Origin: CAYMKL01 sp964390805
GTDB lineage: Bacteria > Chloroflexota > Anaerolineae > VGOG01
Length of the DNA: 44,008 bases
NCBI GenBank assembly: GCA_964390805.1
Contig: CAYMKL010000048.1
Location: forward strand, 1 to 44,008
Direction of reading: 5' to 3'
In this document: piece after piece, positions 31,181 to 40,600 of the stretch
How the letters are laid out: each line of letters starts with the position of its first letter
Numbering within the stretch: the stretch's first letter is position 1
Position numbers and translations under genes: made by a program
Notes under the pieces: generated by a model
The model's database searches: none
Told to the model about the DNA's origin: nothing
What the model saw: the letters and a program-made list of their open reading frames with translations, nothing else

Positions 31181-33841
31181 TTATCGGAGGATCCTGACCA
31201 CGCCGCTGTTGCCATCCACCTGGATGGTCTGGCCGGTCTGGATGATCTTGGTGGCCGGCCCCACATTGACCACCGCCGGGATGCCGTACTCGCGGGCCAC
31301 AATGCTACCGTGGCTGAGGAGTCCGCCCTGGTCCATAACGATGGCGGCGGCCGTCAGAAAATAGGGAGTCCAGCCTGGATCAGTGAAAGGCGCTACCAGG
31401 ATCTCCCCGGCCAGCACCTGTTCATCGGCATTAGCCCTGAGGATCACCCGGGCCGGGCCAGTCACCACGCCCGGACTCACAGCCAGGCCGGCCAACAGCT
31501 CAGCCGATTCCTCTACCGCGTCTGGAACGAAGTTGTCCGGATCGAACCTGCCCACGACCACCTTGGGCGGAGTGATAGCCAGGTTCCTCTCGTGCTGGGC
31601 ACGGCGAGCGGCAACGACCTCCTTGACCTTGAAGCCCGCCTCGCCCCGCCTGACAGGGTCAATCTCCCCCAGGCTCAGGAAGAAGACGTCGGCCCGGCTT
31701 TCCAGAATGCGCCTGACGACAAGCCTTCCGCCAAGCTCAAGGAGTATGAAACGCACCAGCGCCCAATACCGGACGGCTACGCTCTTCAAGTTCTCGCGAA
31801 CCACGCTCCCTCGCTGGGCCTGTCTAAGGTAGAAATTGAACATCATGCGCTTGATCGGATTGCGCAGTCGCTGGCGGCACTGCCGCGCCAGTTCGTCCCG
31901 CTCCTCGGCGCGCCTTCTGTGGTTTCCAAGCGGGTCGATCTCGCCAAAGCAGCTCAGGTATCCGCGCACCATATCCAGGATATAATCAGGGGTTTCGGAC
32001 CAGCGGGCATTGAACAGTTCAAGCTCGCCACGGGTGTGGTGGCCGTGCTTGGCGAGGAATTCATCCCAGCTTGAGAGAAACTCTGTGCCGCCCTGTACCT
32101 CCGCGATTCTATGCCGGGTTGTCTCCCAGTCATCGCCGGAAAGGATGATCTCTTCAATAGCTGCACATTCATGCGCCTTGGCGGTCAGTTGCCACAGCAC
32201 GAGGCCGGCCTCCGCGCTGTCCATGCCACCCATGCCTGCCAGAAGGCGATTGGCGAACGTCCCCTGAGAATCCCCAAGCCACTTCCTGCAAGTTTTGTCC
32301 AGATTCGTGAAGTAGAACATGCCCAATGCGGCAAAAGCGATGGCCTCGACATTGCTCAATAGGTCCTCTATGACGTTTCTGAGATGTATCACAAGCTCGT
32401 CTTCGGACAAGGAGCGGAGGTCTACTCTTGGCAACTCATCTGCCTTCCTTCTCATTTCAGCAATGAATCTCTCGCCTTTTGCCGGCGAATGGGAGAGGAC
32501 TCGGAAAATGAAGGCCGGCATCTTGAGTATCATTCTGGCTAAGCTGAAGTTGAGGTTGGGAATGCTCTCCTCCGGGATTTCGAGTTGGCCCAGATGCCCC
32601 ATATCTCCCTGCTCACCGCCAAGCACCCGCGTCATGTCCATGTTCCTCAAGCCAGGGAAGCGACGGATTGCTCCGGCAAGGGTGTTGAGATTGAAGTACG
32701 CCCTTCCCGCAATTTGGCCAAGCAGCGGATTATCGCCGAATTCAAGGCCGATCCACCCAAAGACTGAGTTGAATATGGCCATGACAAGTGCGCTCGCCAT
32801 AGACCAGCTCATGGGCGTGACCACATCGGGCAATACCTCGCCGGTGTTGGCGTTTGTCCACACCTGTTGATCCTCCCAGGACTTCGCCGTTGGCAGGGTG
32901 GTGATGGGGCGGGACTGGAGAAAGAATATCTCGGCCCCCTTAACCGCCCACTCCATGTCCTGAGGCGAGCCAAAGGCAGCCTCGGCTTTCTTGGCCAGTG
33001 CGCCCATACGCCGGGCGATTGTCTCACTGATGCAAAGGGTATTGGCCCGATCGGGATCAACGGCCTGTTCGACGACACCGCCGGCGCCATCGAGGACGCT
33101 TTGGATGGTCTTCTCCGATATGGAATGGGAGAGCACGCGGAAATCTCTTTTCGAGAGCAGAAACCGGTCGGGCGTCACCTTGCCCGAGACCAGGGCCTCA
33201 CCCATCCCAAAGCAAGCCTCGACGATCAACCGGTCGGATCTGCCGGTGACTGGATCGGCGGTGAAGAGCACGCCGGATGCTTCAGCCGGCACGAGTCGCT
33301 GGACGATTACGGCCATGTCCGCACTGAGGTGATCGAATCCATTCCGCTCGCGGTAGTCATACGCCCGTTCCGTCCACAGTGACGCCCAGCATTTCTTGAT
33401 GGCCTCAAGACAACCCGAAAGGTCGGCCACACCCAGATAGGTATCGTACTGCCCGGCAAAGGAATATCCTGGCAAGTCTTCCACCGTGGCCGAGGATCGG
33501 ACCGCAACGCGATCAGCTCCGAGCGCCCGATAGTGATGTTCTACCTCGTTCCGGAGAGCGTCCGACAAGGGCGCTTTGACGATGACCTGGCGAAGATCTG
33601 ACAAGAGGGACTTTCTAGCCCCAGGTGAGGCCATGCCGGGTTCATCCATAGCCGATTCGATGTGGGTGATGAGGTGATTTTCCTCCAAATGCTCCCGGAA
33701 GGCAACGCCCAGGATGCAGAATCCAGGTGGAACCGGCAGGCCGATGCGGTTCATGTGGACAAGACTTTTGGCTTTAGACCCAACCACCGTGTCGTCAACC
33801 TCTTGACTTGCATCCAGGGGAACAATTCTGACTTGGCTCAT
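31181..33841 (-). CDS. PEP-synthase/rifampicin-phosphotransferase-like enzyme
   Basis: 886 residues from ATG 33841 (MSQVRIVPLDASQEVDD), which follows GAGGAG; the upstream in-frame extension lacks a ribosome site. The N-terminal ATP-grasp domain is of the PPDK_N type (VGSKAKSLVHMNRIGLPVPP, VAVRSSATVEDLPGYSFAGQ, ASGVLFTADPVTGRSDRLIV). The middle region begins NTGEVLPDVVTPMSWSM, as in rifampicin phosphotransferases. The C-terminal swivelling domain has the phospho-acceptor His in QGGLLSHGSIVAREYGIPAV. The PEP/pyruvate TIM barrel of true PEP synthase seems absent, so a dikinase that phosphorylates another substrate is likelier. Such proteins split ATP into AMP and two phosphates. The real substrate is unknown. 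It has its own promoter and stands alone. Confidence 0.82.
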   Translation of the reverse strand: MSQVRIVPLDASQEVDDTVVGSKAKSLVHMNRIGLPVPPGFCILGVAFREHLEENHLITHIESAMDEPGMASPGARKSLLSDLRQVIVKAPLSDALRNEVEHHYRALGADRVAVRSSATVEDLPGYSFAGQYDTYLGVADLSGCLEAIKKCWASLWTERAYDYRERNGFDHLSADMAVIVQRLVPAEASGVLFTADPVTGRSDRLIVEACFGMGEALVSGKVTPDRFLLSKRDFRVLSHSISEKTIQSVLDGAGGVVEQAVDPDRANTLCISETIARRMGALAKKAEAAFGSPQDMEWAVKGAEIFFLQSRPITTLPTAKSWEDQQVWTNANTGEVLPDVVTPMSWSMASALVMAIFNSVFGWIGLEFGDNPLLGQIAGRAYFNLNTLAGAIRRFPGLRNMDMTRVLGGEQGDMGHLGQLEIPEESIPNLNFSLARMILKMPAFIFRVLSHSPAKGERFIAEMRRKADELPRVDLRSLSEDELVIHLRNVIEDLLSNVEAIAFAALGMFYFTNLDKTCRKWLGDSQGTFANRLLAGMGGMDSAEAGLVLWQLTAKAHECAAIEEIILSGDDWETTRHRIAEVQGGTEFLSSWDEFLAKHGHHTRGELELFNARWSETPDYILDMVRGYLSCFGEIDPLGNHRRRAEERDELARQCRQRLRNPIKRMMFNFYLRQAQRGSVVRENLKSVAVRYWALVRFILLELGGRLVVRRILESRADVFFLSLGEIDPVRRGEAGFKVKEVVAARRAQHERNLAITPPKVVVGRFDPDNFVPDAVEESAELLAGLAVSPGVVTGPARVILRANADEQVLAGEILVAPFTDPGWTPYFLTAAAIVMDQGGLLSHGSIVAREYGIPAVVNVGPATKIIQTGQTIQVDGNSGVVRILR

Positions 33842-33919
33842 GAACTCTCCTCTCCTCGTCGCCTCGTTACTCGTTAACTCATTCCTCACTGAAGTGTAGG
33901 CATTCCGTAGGGCAATCGT

Positions 33920-33947
33920 AGGGTAAGCGTCTAGCAAGAAAAGTCAA
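33920..33947 (-). promoter_or_regulatory. Probable promoter of the dikinase-like gene
   Basis: On the minus strand TTGACT (33947-33942) and TACCCT (33925-33920) are 16 bases apart, about 80 bases upstream of the start codon. A GAGTAACGAGG stutter repeat sits between promoter and gene (33866-33882). Confidence 0.5.
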
Positions 33948-34060
33948 AAAATGGTATCATATAATCAGGCATGGCTCATCAAAGGCGATGAGCATCTGTG
34001 CAGTGGTGCACCATGCTAGGAATGGGCCATGCCGTCCAATTTCTTCTCCTCCTTTTGATT

Positions 34061-34216
34061 GAGGGCCAGGGATGAGTATTCCTGGCCCTCTTGATTTTTG
34101 GACTTTGAACCCAGAAACCGGGTTTTTTGAGCCCTCTATTTTCCAAAACGTTCGCAATGGCACACATTTTTTCTCGGCGCCCGGTAAGCGTTTTTGAGCG
34201 AAAAACCTGGTTTCTC
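34061..34216. repeat. Hairpin and GAAACCGGGTTT-type repeat downstream of the DUF2085 gene
   Basis: GAGGGCCAGG (34061-34070) and CCTGGCCCTC (34081-34090) form a perfect ten-pair stem that may end transcription. Beyond it, CCCAGAAACCGGGTTTTT (34110-34127) and AAAACCTGGTTTCTC (34202-34216) look like two copies of a second repeat family, the last one touching the stop codon of the DUF2085 gene. Confidence 0.55.
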
Positions 34217-34858
34217 TCACTTTGTGCTGATCGTGCGTCGGAGTTCCACCGTGCCCTCCTCCAGATACGGGTAGGCAAACCAAACAGTGGCCATGCCGAA
34301 GAGACTGCCAGTGATGGTTCGCAGTTGCCAGGTGCTTTCGTAGAACCCGAGGAATTGGGCGAGGCCATCCACCGCCCAGGGAGCGAGGAAGACGAGATAG
34401 AGGGTAAAGGGGAGAGGCTTGAGGCAGCGGCGTACCAGGCCAAAGACCATCCCTGCCAGTAGCATTGAACCGTACATGGCCGTATCGCGTTGGCAGTAGG
34501 CCATCTTATAGCCGAGAGCCGCGTTGCCGATGAACGCACCAGCCAGGGAATCATCAGCGAGCATCTCCGGCCCCAATAGTTCTTGCAAGGTCTCGAGGGA
34601 ATAGGCCAATTGGGGGCCGAAGAGGAAGAAGGAGCGCTGAGGCAACTGGTGGCAGAGTGGTTTATAGACTGTGTAAACAATCTCTGCCGGCCAGGTGTAT
34701 CCCCAGCCCATCAAGACTGGAGCTAACACAGGTAGGCCACCGAAGACGGCTATCACCAGATTGACCAACAGCAGCCAGTGTTTGGCCAGCGAGAACACCA
34801 GCTTGTCGAGGAATACCGTTAACTTCTCAACGCGCTCCAAAGCGGTCACCCCCGCCAT
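34217..34858 (-). CDS. DUF2085 integral membrane protein
   Basis: 213 residues with about four to five hydrophobic segments (WLLLVNLVIAVFGGLPVLAPV, YGSMLLAGMVFGLV, LPFTLYLVFLAPWAVDGLAQ). The family signatures are CHQLPQRSFFLFG and MAYCQRDTAMYG, in which conserved Cys-His and Cys-Gln-Arg-Asp motifs face each other across the membrane. The function of DUF2085 is unknown. The ATG follows GGAGT. A consensus promoter is about 55-85 bases upstream. It is divergent from the DUF1461 gene. Confidence 0.88.
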   Translation of the reverse strand: MAGVTALERVEKLTVFLDKLVFSLAKHWLLLVNLVIAVFGGLPVLAPVLMGWGYTWPAEIVYTVYKPLCHQLPQRSFFLFGPQLAYSLETLQELLGPEMLADDSLAGAFIGNAALGYKMAYCQRDTAMYGSMLLAGMVFGLVRRCLKPLPFTLYLVFLAPWAVDGLAQFLGFYESTWQLRTITGSLFGMATVWFAYPYLEEGTVELRRTISTK

Positions 34859-34912
34859 GCCTGACTCCTTGAGTCGGTTAGTTAATCATGATGTGCCAAC
34901 GACGTTGGCCGA

Positions 34913-34941
34913 ACTATACCACGAAAGACCTTGCGAGTCAA
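34913..34941 (-). promoter_or_regulatory. Sigma70-type promoter of the DUF2085 gene
   Basis: On the minus strand TTGACT (34941-34936) and TATAGT (34918-34913) have a 17-base spacer. The divergent region up to 35142 holds a few short palindromes (GGACCAGGGTCC near 35089-35100) and no gene. Confidence 0.72.
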
Positions 34942-35142
34942 CTTATCCTACACGGGAGTTCATTCCCTTGAGCGATGACTATTCACCTGCTCCTGCTGGA
35001 CCCTAGTCCAGTGGCCTCGGCAGCCCGTTGTGACCCTGACCAAGTAGGCCCAGCGATTTTCAGCGCCCGACTGAGCGGTCGGAGCAGCGGACCAGGGTCC
35101 GTTGCGAGCTCAAGATGAACAGATACCTTGAGCGAAGGTGGT

Positions 35143-35171
35143 TTGCCAGAACCTGGTGAACGGAGTATAAT
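35143..35171 (+). promoter_or_regulatory. Sigma70-type promoter of the DUF1461 gene
   Basis: TTGCCA at 35143-35148 and TATAAT at 35166-35171, 17 bases apart, 52 bases before the ATG. Confidence 0.72.
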
Positions 35172-35223
35172 AGGCCCACAGTAGACAAAAATCAATCTTG
35201 CCCCTACAGGAAAGGCCCAAACT

Positions 35224-35910
35224 ATGCTCAAGAAAAGCATTCTCATGATTGCCAGGATATTGCTGGTTCTGTCCGTCCCCGTTTTTCTGCTACTGACGAA
35301 CCTCTACATCTTCATGACCCCAACCTTTTTGCGTTACGAGTATGGAAAGGCAAACTTCCCACCCTCGCCTGGGTTCACGGATGAAGAGAGGCTCATGGTG
35401 GCTGACACGGCGATCACCTACTTGCGTTCGGATGCGGGCATCGAGTTACTGGGGGATTTGGAGGGAGAGGATGGGCCATTGTTCAGAGAGAAAGAGCTGG
35501 CCCACATGGTGGATGTCAAAGTGGTGACCAGGCAGGCTTTCCTGGCCCACGGGCTTCTGGGGCTGCTCATCGCCGGGGCGCTAGGGATTCTGCTGGTAGT
35601 GCGAGACGCTCAGCCCCGCATATCCCTCTCTTTATTCCAGGGCTCTCTGTTGACCATTGCCCTGCTGCTGGCCCTGGTGGTCCTAGTCTATCTCAGCTTC
35701 GACTGGTTTTTCACCCGCTTCCACCTGGTTTTCTTCGAGGGCGATTCGTGGATCTTCAACCTGTCAGATACGTTGATCCGCCTTTTCCCCACCCGCTTTT
35801 GGTACGATGCAGCCAGTCTGTGGGGAGTGCTCACCCTTGTGGAAGCAGTGATCTTGGGTATAGTAGCATGGTTGAGCGGTAGACTGACATATAGCAGGGC
35901 AACGAGGTAA
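35224..35910 (+). CDS. DUF1461/TIGR01906-family integral membrane protein
   Basis: 228 residues. An N-terminal transmembrane segment (ILLVLSVPVFLLLTNLYIFM) is followed by an external loop (GFTDEERLMVADTAITYLRS, FREKELAHMVDVK) and three more segments. The family motif FHLVFFEGDSWIFNLSDTLI with RLFPTRFWYDA is present before the last segment. The function is unknown in this family of Firmicutes, Actinobacteria and Chloroflexota. No partner gene is evident; the following gene is convergent. Confidence 0.88.
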   Translation: MLKKSILMIARILLVLSVPVFLLLTNLYIFMTPTFLRYEYGKANFPPSPGFTDEERLMVADTAITYLRSDAGIELLGDLEGEDGPLFREKELAHMVDVKVVTRQAFLAHGLLGLLIAGALGILLVVRDAQPRISLSLFQGSLLTIALLLALVVLVYLSFDWFFTRFHLVFFEGDSWIFNLSDTLIRLFPTRFWYDAASLWGVLTLVEAVILGIVAWLSGRLTYSRATR

Positions 35911-36003
35911 TGAGGTAACGAGGCAACGAGTAACAAGGTCTCGTTCGCCGAAGGTCTCCGACCGAGGCGAGCTTTGATCTTTGAAGTTTGAGCTTTGAAC
36001 TTC
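35907..36003. repeat. Two adjacent stutter repeats between convergent genes
   Basis: GAGGTAACGAGGCAACGAG (35912-35930), then an R1-like TTCGCCGAAGG stretch, then TTTGATCTTTGAAGTTTGAG and CTTTGAACTT (35974-36003). These are three different short-period repeats in under 100 bases. Confidence 0.65.
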
Positions 36004-36004
36004 A

Positions 36005-37213
36005 TCACGCCCCGAATTTGGTCAGGCGCAGGGCGTTGGCCATGGCCAGTTGCATCAGATCAGGGGCCGGGAAGACGCCCAGTCCCCCGCCCATGCAAGC
36101 GCGCTCGCCGAAGGCTCGAGCCTCGTCGGCACAGCAATATCTGCTGTGCAACAGAGTGGGCACGGGATGCCAACTGTGGCTTTTGAGCAGGGCCGGCGTG
36201 GAGTGGTCGCCAGTCACAATGAAAACCTCCGGCTCCAGAGAGGTGATGGCCGGCACCACCGCCTCATCCACGTGCTCGATCACCGAGGCCTTGCGGGCAA
36301 AGTCGCCGTCCTCGCCCGCCGAGTCTGTCTTCTTGACGTGGAAGAAAAAGAAATCGTAATCTCCCCAATGAGCTTTCAGCGTTTCCACTTCCTCCTCCAC
36401 CGTTTCCCCCGTCTCCAGAATCTCCATGCCCACCAATCTGGCTACGCCGCGATACATGGGGTACACAGCGATGGCCGCTGCCCTAAGCCCGTAGACCTCG
36501 GCCATACTGGGCATCTGGGGAGTTTTGTCCGGACCGCGAAGCAGAACCATGTTGGCTGGACGCTGGTCAGCCAGCATATCTCGGGCCTGAGCGACCCACT
36601 GGTTGAGAAGTTCGGCCGTGGGCTGCGCTTCGGGAATCATGGCCTCGACCGATCGAGGAGGCACCCCCAACTGCTGAGGGTCGGTTTCGGTTAACCCGCC
36701 CGACAGGCCCTCCCCCCTCAGCACCAGCACAAAGCGGTAATCCCTGACCGGCTCGATGAAGGTCTCCACGCCAGGCAACTGGATCGCCCGCAGCTTATGG
36801 CATAGCTCCGCGCCCTTCTCAGTGGGGATGCGACCAGCCCGACGGTCAGCGACCAGGCCGTTCTCATCCACCGTGCAGAAGTTGCCTCGCGCAGCCACAT
36901 CGTCAGGCCCCAGCGGAAAGCCTATTCCGCAAGCCTCCAGCACTCCCCGCCCGATCTCGTAGCGCAACGGATCGTAGCCGAAGAGGGCCAAATGGGCAGG
37001 CCCACTGCCAGGCGTCACGCCCGGCGAAATAGGCGCGCTCAGGCCGCAGATTGATTCAACTGCCAGGGCGTCCAGGTTCGGCGTCCGGGCTGCCTCCAGC
37101 TCAGTAGGCCCACCCGGCTCCATCGGCAAGCCGCCCAGGCCGTCAATCACCAGCATCACGATTTTGGTCTGAGCGGCGATGTGCAGTTCTCTCATGAAAT
37201 CGAAATCAGCCAT
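36005..37213 (-). CDS. apgM: 2,3-bisphosphoglycerate-independent phosphoglycerate mutase, archaeal type
   Basis: 402 residues from ATG 37213 (MADFDFMRELHIAAQ), with GGAGG eight bases upstream; an upstream in-frame start is too near that site. It interconverts 3- and 2-phosphoglycerate in glycolysis and gluconeogenesis without a bisphosphate cofactor. The alkaline-phosphatase-superfamily metal site is visible: VMLVIDGLGGLP, the Ser-containing SPGVTPGSGPAHLALFGYDP, HVKKTDSAGEDGD and VTGDHSTPALLKSHSWHPVP. This is the shorter archaeal/Chloroflexota form (about 400 residues against ~510 for GpmI). It is divergent from the nifS-like gene. Confidence 0.94.
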   Translation of the reverse strand: MADFDFMRELHIAAQTKIVMLVIDGLGGLPMEPGGPTELEAARTPNLDALAVESICGLSAPISPGVTPGSGPAHLALFGYDPLRYEIGRGVLEACGIGFPLGPDDVAARGNFCTVDENGLVADRRAGRIPTEKGAELCHKLRAIQLPGVETFIEPVRDYRFVLVLRGEGLSGGLTETDPQQLGVPPRSVEAMIPEAQPTAELLNQWVAQARDMLADQRPANMVLLRGPDKTPQMPSMAEVYGLRAAAIAVYPMYRGVARLVGMEILETGETVEEEVETLKAHWGDYDFFFFHVKKTDSAGEDGDFARKASVIEHVDEAVVPAITSLEPEVFIVTGDHSTPALLKSHSWHPVPTLLHSRYCCADEARAFGERACMGGGLGVFPAPDLMQLAMANALRLTKFGA

Positions 37214-37338
37214 CTCGTATCCTCCAATCAAATCATCTTGACCTGGGAGCGATTATACCATAGACTCCGCGATCCTACAAATTCTAACTCAGGGAATAGA
37301 GGTGGTTCACTATTTGGTTGGCACTTTCATCCTGTCAT

Positions 37339-37382
37339 AAACGAATAGGTTTTGATGGCAGATATCATTCGTCTATTCGTTT
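37339..37382. repeat. Inverted repeat in the apgM/nifS-like divergent region
   Basis: AAACGAATAG (37339-37348) and CTATTCGTTT (37373-37382) are perfect inverted copies; ATTCG recurs between them, again a stutter pattern. Confidence 0.65.
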
Positions 37383-37416
37383 GGTATTCGTTGACAGCGG
37401 GATCAGGCCAGAGAAT

Positions 37417-37458
37417 ATGACTAAAGTCATTTACAGGCCCTGTCCGTTGTGGTATCAT
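37417..37458 (+). promoter_or_regulatory. Promoter with a Crp/Fnr-like operator before the nifS-like gene
   Basis: ATGACT-AA-AGTCAT (37417-37430) is a perfect inverted repeat. TTACAG (37431-37436) and TATCAT (37453-37458), 16 bases apart, form a moderate promoter. If transcription starts about 7 bases after the -10, the palindrome centre falls close to -41.5, the classical position for activation by Crp/Fnr-family dimers. Such a regulator is encoded at 40601-41308. Confidence 0.55.
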
Positions 37459-37493
37459 AGAGACGAAACTGAGTCTGAACCGGAGAAATAATC

Positions 37494-38669
<1,176 letters not shown>

Positions 38670-38691
38670 CAATATTGAGGAGAGGAGTCAA

Positions 38692-39090
38692 ATGGCGGTA
38701 TATAGCGAAAAAGTAATGGATCATTTCATGAATCCTCGCAACGTAGGAGAGATACCCGATGCCGATGGAGTGGGCACGGTGGGCAATCCCGTGTGTGGGG
38801 ATATGATGGCTTTCTATATCAAGGTAAACAACGGCCACCTCAGCGACGTCAAATTCAAGACCTTCGGCTGCGGGGCTGCCATCGCTGTCTCCAGCATGGT
38901 CAGCGAGATGGCCCAAGGGATGACCTTGGAAGAAGCCAAGCAACTCAATCGCAACAGGGTAGCTGAAGAGTTGGATGGTCTACCCCCTAACAAGATGCAC
39001 TGCTCAAATCTGGGGGCAGAAGCCCTCCAAAAGGCCATTGAGGACTACGAGTCCAAGCAGGCGTCGCTCCGCTTACGCGAGCAGAAGTAG
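38692..39090 (+). CDS. iscU: IscU/NifU-N type Fe-S scaffold
   Basis: 132 residues. The three ligand cysteines of the scaffold are present: GNPVCGDMM (with the assembly-modulating Asp), FKTFGCGAAIAVSSMVSEMA and KMHCSNLGAEAL. The N-terminus VYSEKVMDHFMNPRNVGEIP is typical. It would assemble Fe-S clusters with sulfur from a desulfurase. The C-terminus is slightly extended with a charged tail (ASLRLREQK). It is located directly after the NifS-like gene. Confidence 0.95.
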   Translation: MAVYSEKVMDHFMNPRNVGEIPDADGVGTVGNPVCGDMMAFYIKVNNGHLSDVKFKTFGCGAAIAVSSMVSEMAQGMTLEEAKQLNRNRVAEELDGLPPNKMHCSNLGAEALQKAIEDYESKQASLRLREQK

Positions 39091-39124
39091 CTCTTGAGAG
39101 TTTTTACACCCAGGGAGGATGGAA

Positions 39125-39316
39125 ATGACTAAAGAAGAAACTTTCGAACTCGAAGAAGAAAGGGCTTGCTGCTGCCCCTATTGCAATGGCAGCCTAACAA
39201 TGCTTAAGCCCTTCTGCAAGGGCTGCGGGGCGGAGCTACGCTTCTGCGCTCAGTGCAGCCAGCCGCTGCCGAAGAATGCCCAGGTCTGCCCAAACTGCGG
39301 AGCAAAGGCGGATTGA
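39125..39316 (+). CDS. Small double zinc-ribbon protein
   Basis: 63 residues from ATG 39125; GGGAGG (39113-39118) is placed correctly for it but overlaps too closely for the ATG at 39119. Nine or more cysteines lie in CCCPYCNGSL, FCKGCGAELRFCAQCSQPLP and VCPNCGAKAD, that is, two or three CxxC zinc-ribbon knuckles. An acidic N-terminus precedes them. The specific role is unknown. Its place between iscU and the DsrE-like gene suggests metal or sulfur handling. Confidence 0.8.
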   Translation: MTKEETFELEEERACCCPYCNGSLTMLKPFCKGCGAELRFCAQCSQPLPKNAQVCPNCGAKAD

Positions 39317-39346
39317 TTGTTGACCAAGAAGAGGAATTGTGCTGAG

Positions 39347-39832
39347 ATGGAGAAAGAGAAGGAAAATGTGACCATCGTCGTCTTCAGCGGCGAACTGGAC
39401 AAAGCTCTGGCATCTTTTAACATCGCCACCACAGCGGCCGCCATGGGCATGGGCGTCACCATGTTCTTCACCTTCTGGGGGCTGAACGTCATCAAGAAGA
39501 ACGAAGGGCCCCTGAGAAGCAGAGGATTGATGCGCAAAATGCTCAACTGGATGAACCGTGGCGGAAGCAAGCGCCTGAAGCTTTCCAGGTTCAACATGCT
39601 GGGCCTGGGCACTCGGATGATCAAGAAGCTGATGCGGGAAGAAAGGATGCCCTCCATTGAGGAGCTGATAGCGCAGGCTAATCGCCTGGGGGTCAAGTTG
39701 GTTGCCTGCACCACCAGCATGGGGATGATGGACTTGGGCGAAGACGCCTTCATCCCTGAGGTGGACAGCTTCGCTGGCGCGGCCACTTTCCTGGGCCAGG
39801 CCCGCAAAGGCACAGTCAACCTGTTCATTTGA
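39347..39832 (+). CDS. DsrE/DsrF/DrsH-like (DrsE_2) sulfur-transfer family protein
   Basis: 161 residues from ATG 39347 (MEKEKENVTIVVFSGELDKA); a TTG 30 bases upstream is possible. The family pattern is clear: KALASFNIATTAAAMGMGVT, MFFTFWGLNVIKKN, and the C-terminal LVACTTSMGMMDLGEDAFIP, whose Cys corresponds to the reactive Cys of DsrE/TusD-like proteins. Members are cytoplasmic or membrane-associated sulfur carriers, usually encoded with TusA, as here. Confidence 0.9.
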   Translation: MEKEKENVTIVVFSGELDKALASFNIATTAAAMGMGVTMFFTFWGLNVIKKNEGPLRSRGLMRKMLNWMNRGGSKRLKLSRFNMLGLGTRMIKKLMREERMPSIEELIAQANRLGVKLVACTTSMGMMDLGEDAFIPEVDSFAGAATFLGQARKGTVNLFI

Positions 39833-39844
39833 GGAACAACCACG

Positions 39845-39932
39845 AACCCTTCGGCTGGGCTCAGGACAGGTTTCACGAATTGACACGAAAACAGGAATAG
39901 AATTGATGAAAATTCGTGTGAATTCGTGGCAA
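39845..39932. repeat. R1 copy plus CACGAATT stutter hairpin
   Basis: CCCTTCGGCTGGGCTCAGGA at 39848-39867 is R1. It is embedded in a larger hairpin in which CACGAATTGACACGAA (about 39875-39890) complements TTCGTGTGAATTCGTGG (about 39915-39931). It lies in the dsrE-tusA gap. Confidence 0.7.
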
Positions 39933-39956
39933 AAGTGTGTTGAAGGAGGGGAGTCC

Positions 39957-40190
39957 ATGAAGGCAGATGCCACGTTGGATTGCACGGGGCTTTATTGCCC
40001 GATGCCCATTATCGAGACCGCAGACAAGATTCGAGAGCTGGAGATCGGACAGGTATTGGAGATATTAGCTGACGACAAGGGCATCAAGACCGACATGCCC
40101 GCTTGGTGCGAGAGCACCGGAAACGTTTTCCTGGGCATCGAAGAAGAGGACGGTGAATACAGAGCCTACGTCGGGAAGCGGGCGGAGTAG
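39957..40190 (+). CDS. TusA-like sulfur carrier
   Basis: 77 residues from ATG 39957, preceded by GGAGGGGAG. The TusA-family signature LDCTGLYCPMPIIETADKIR with the reactive Cys in CPMP is intact, followed by GQVLEILADDKGIKTDMPAWCE. TusA proteins take persulfide sulfur from cysteine desulfurases and pass it to DsrE-type partners or biosynthetic acceptors. The order nifS-like, iscU, dsrE-like, tusA supports a sulfur relay. A second Cys (PAWCEST) is also typical. Confidence 0.93.
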   Translation: MKADATLDCTGLYCPMPIIETADKIRELEIGQVLEILADDKGIKTDMPAWCESTGNVFLGIEEEDGEYRAYVGKRAE

Positions 40191-40245
40191 TCAGAATGTG
40201 ACTCTCTCTCAGCGTAAGTGAGGCAGCAATGTACGGAGGAACTAG

Positions 40246-40473
40246 ATGACGACCAGGCCCATCAAGCAACGGATAACTGCCAATATGAGCATCAAGGAAG
40301 CGGTGACCAAGTATCCCCAGACTATCAAGGTCCTTTTTCACCACGGCATGCAATGCACTGGTTGCTACATCTGCGGCTTCCACAACATCGCCGAGAGCGC
40401 AAGGCAATACGGCGTCGAGCTGGAGCTGCTCTTGAACGACTTGAACGACGTTGTTATGGAAGAAGACCCTTAG
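40246..40473 (+). CDS. DUF1858 (TIGR03980-like) redox-disulfide domain protein
   Basis: 75 residues from ATG 40246 with GGAGGAACTAG upstream. ITANMSIKEAVTKYPQTIKV, then LFHHGMQCTGCYICGFHNIA: the CxxC (CTGC) with the additional YIC cysteine is the hallmark of the DUF1858 / hybrid-cluster-protein-associated redox domain. The function is unproven, probably thiol-redox or sulfur transfer. It ends the sulfur cluster; its stop codon lies inside a terminator hairpin. Confidence 0.9.
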   Translation: MTTRPIKQRITANMSIKEAVTKYPQTIKVLFHHGMQCTGCYICGFHNIAESARQYGVELELLLNDLNDVVMEEDP

Positions 40474-40499
40474 GGTTTCAGAAACCCTCAGGGTCTTTT
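40463..40499 (+). terminator. Intrinsic terminator of the sulfur cluster
   Basis: AAGACCC and GGGTCTT form the outer stem, and AGGGTTTC/GAAACCCT form the inner stem of one hairpin, followed by TTTT. The outer stem is A/T-ended and symmetrical, so it could also serve the convergent gene. Confidence 0.85.
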
Positions 40500-40600
40500 G
40501 GGCTATGCCGCTATCAAGGGGCGTCCCCGCCACCGTCTGAGGGCAGTCCGACCACTCAATCGGGGCGAGGACGTCCCTCCGTAGCAGAGGGTCTTTTGGT

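Noticed and set aside
34061..34090. Clear intrinsic terminator for the DUF2085 gene
   Set aside because: The stem is perfect, but the T-rich tail follows it on the plus strand, not on the gene's strand, so it is listed only as a hairpin.
35224..35910. Regarding the DUF2085/DUF1461 divergent pair as one functional unit
   Set aside because: They have separate consensus promoters and I know of no evidence linking the two families; adjacency alone is not enough.
39250..39876. 208-residue minus-strand ORF opposite the DsrE-like gene
   Set aside because: Antisense to a recognisable DsrE family member; its N-terminus comes from an R1 repeat.
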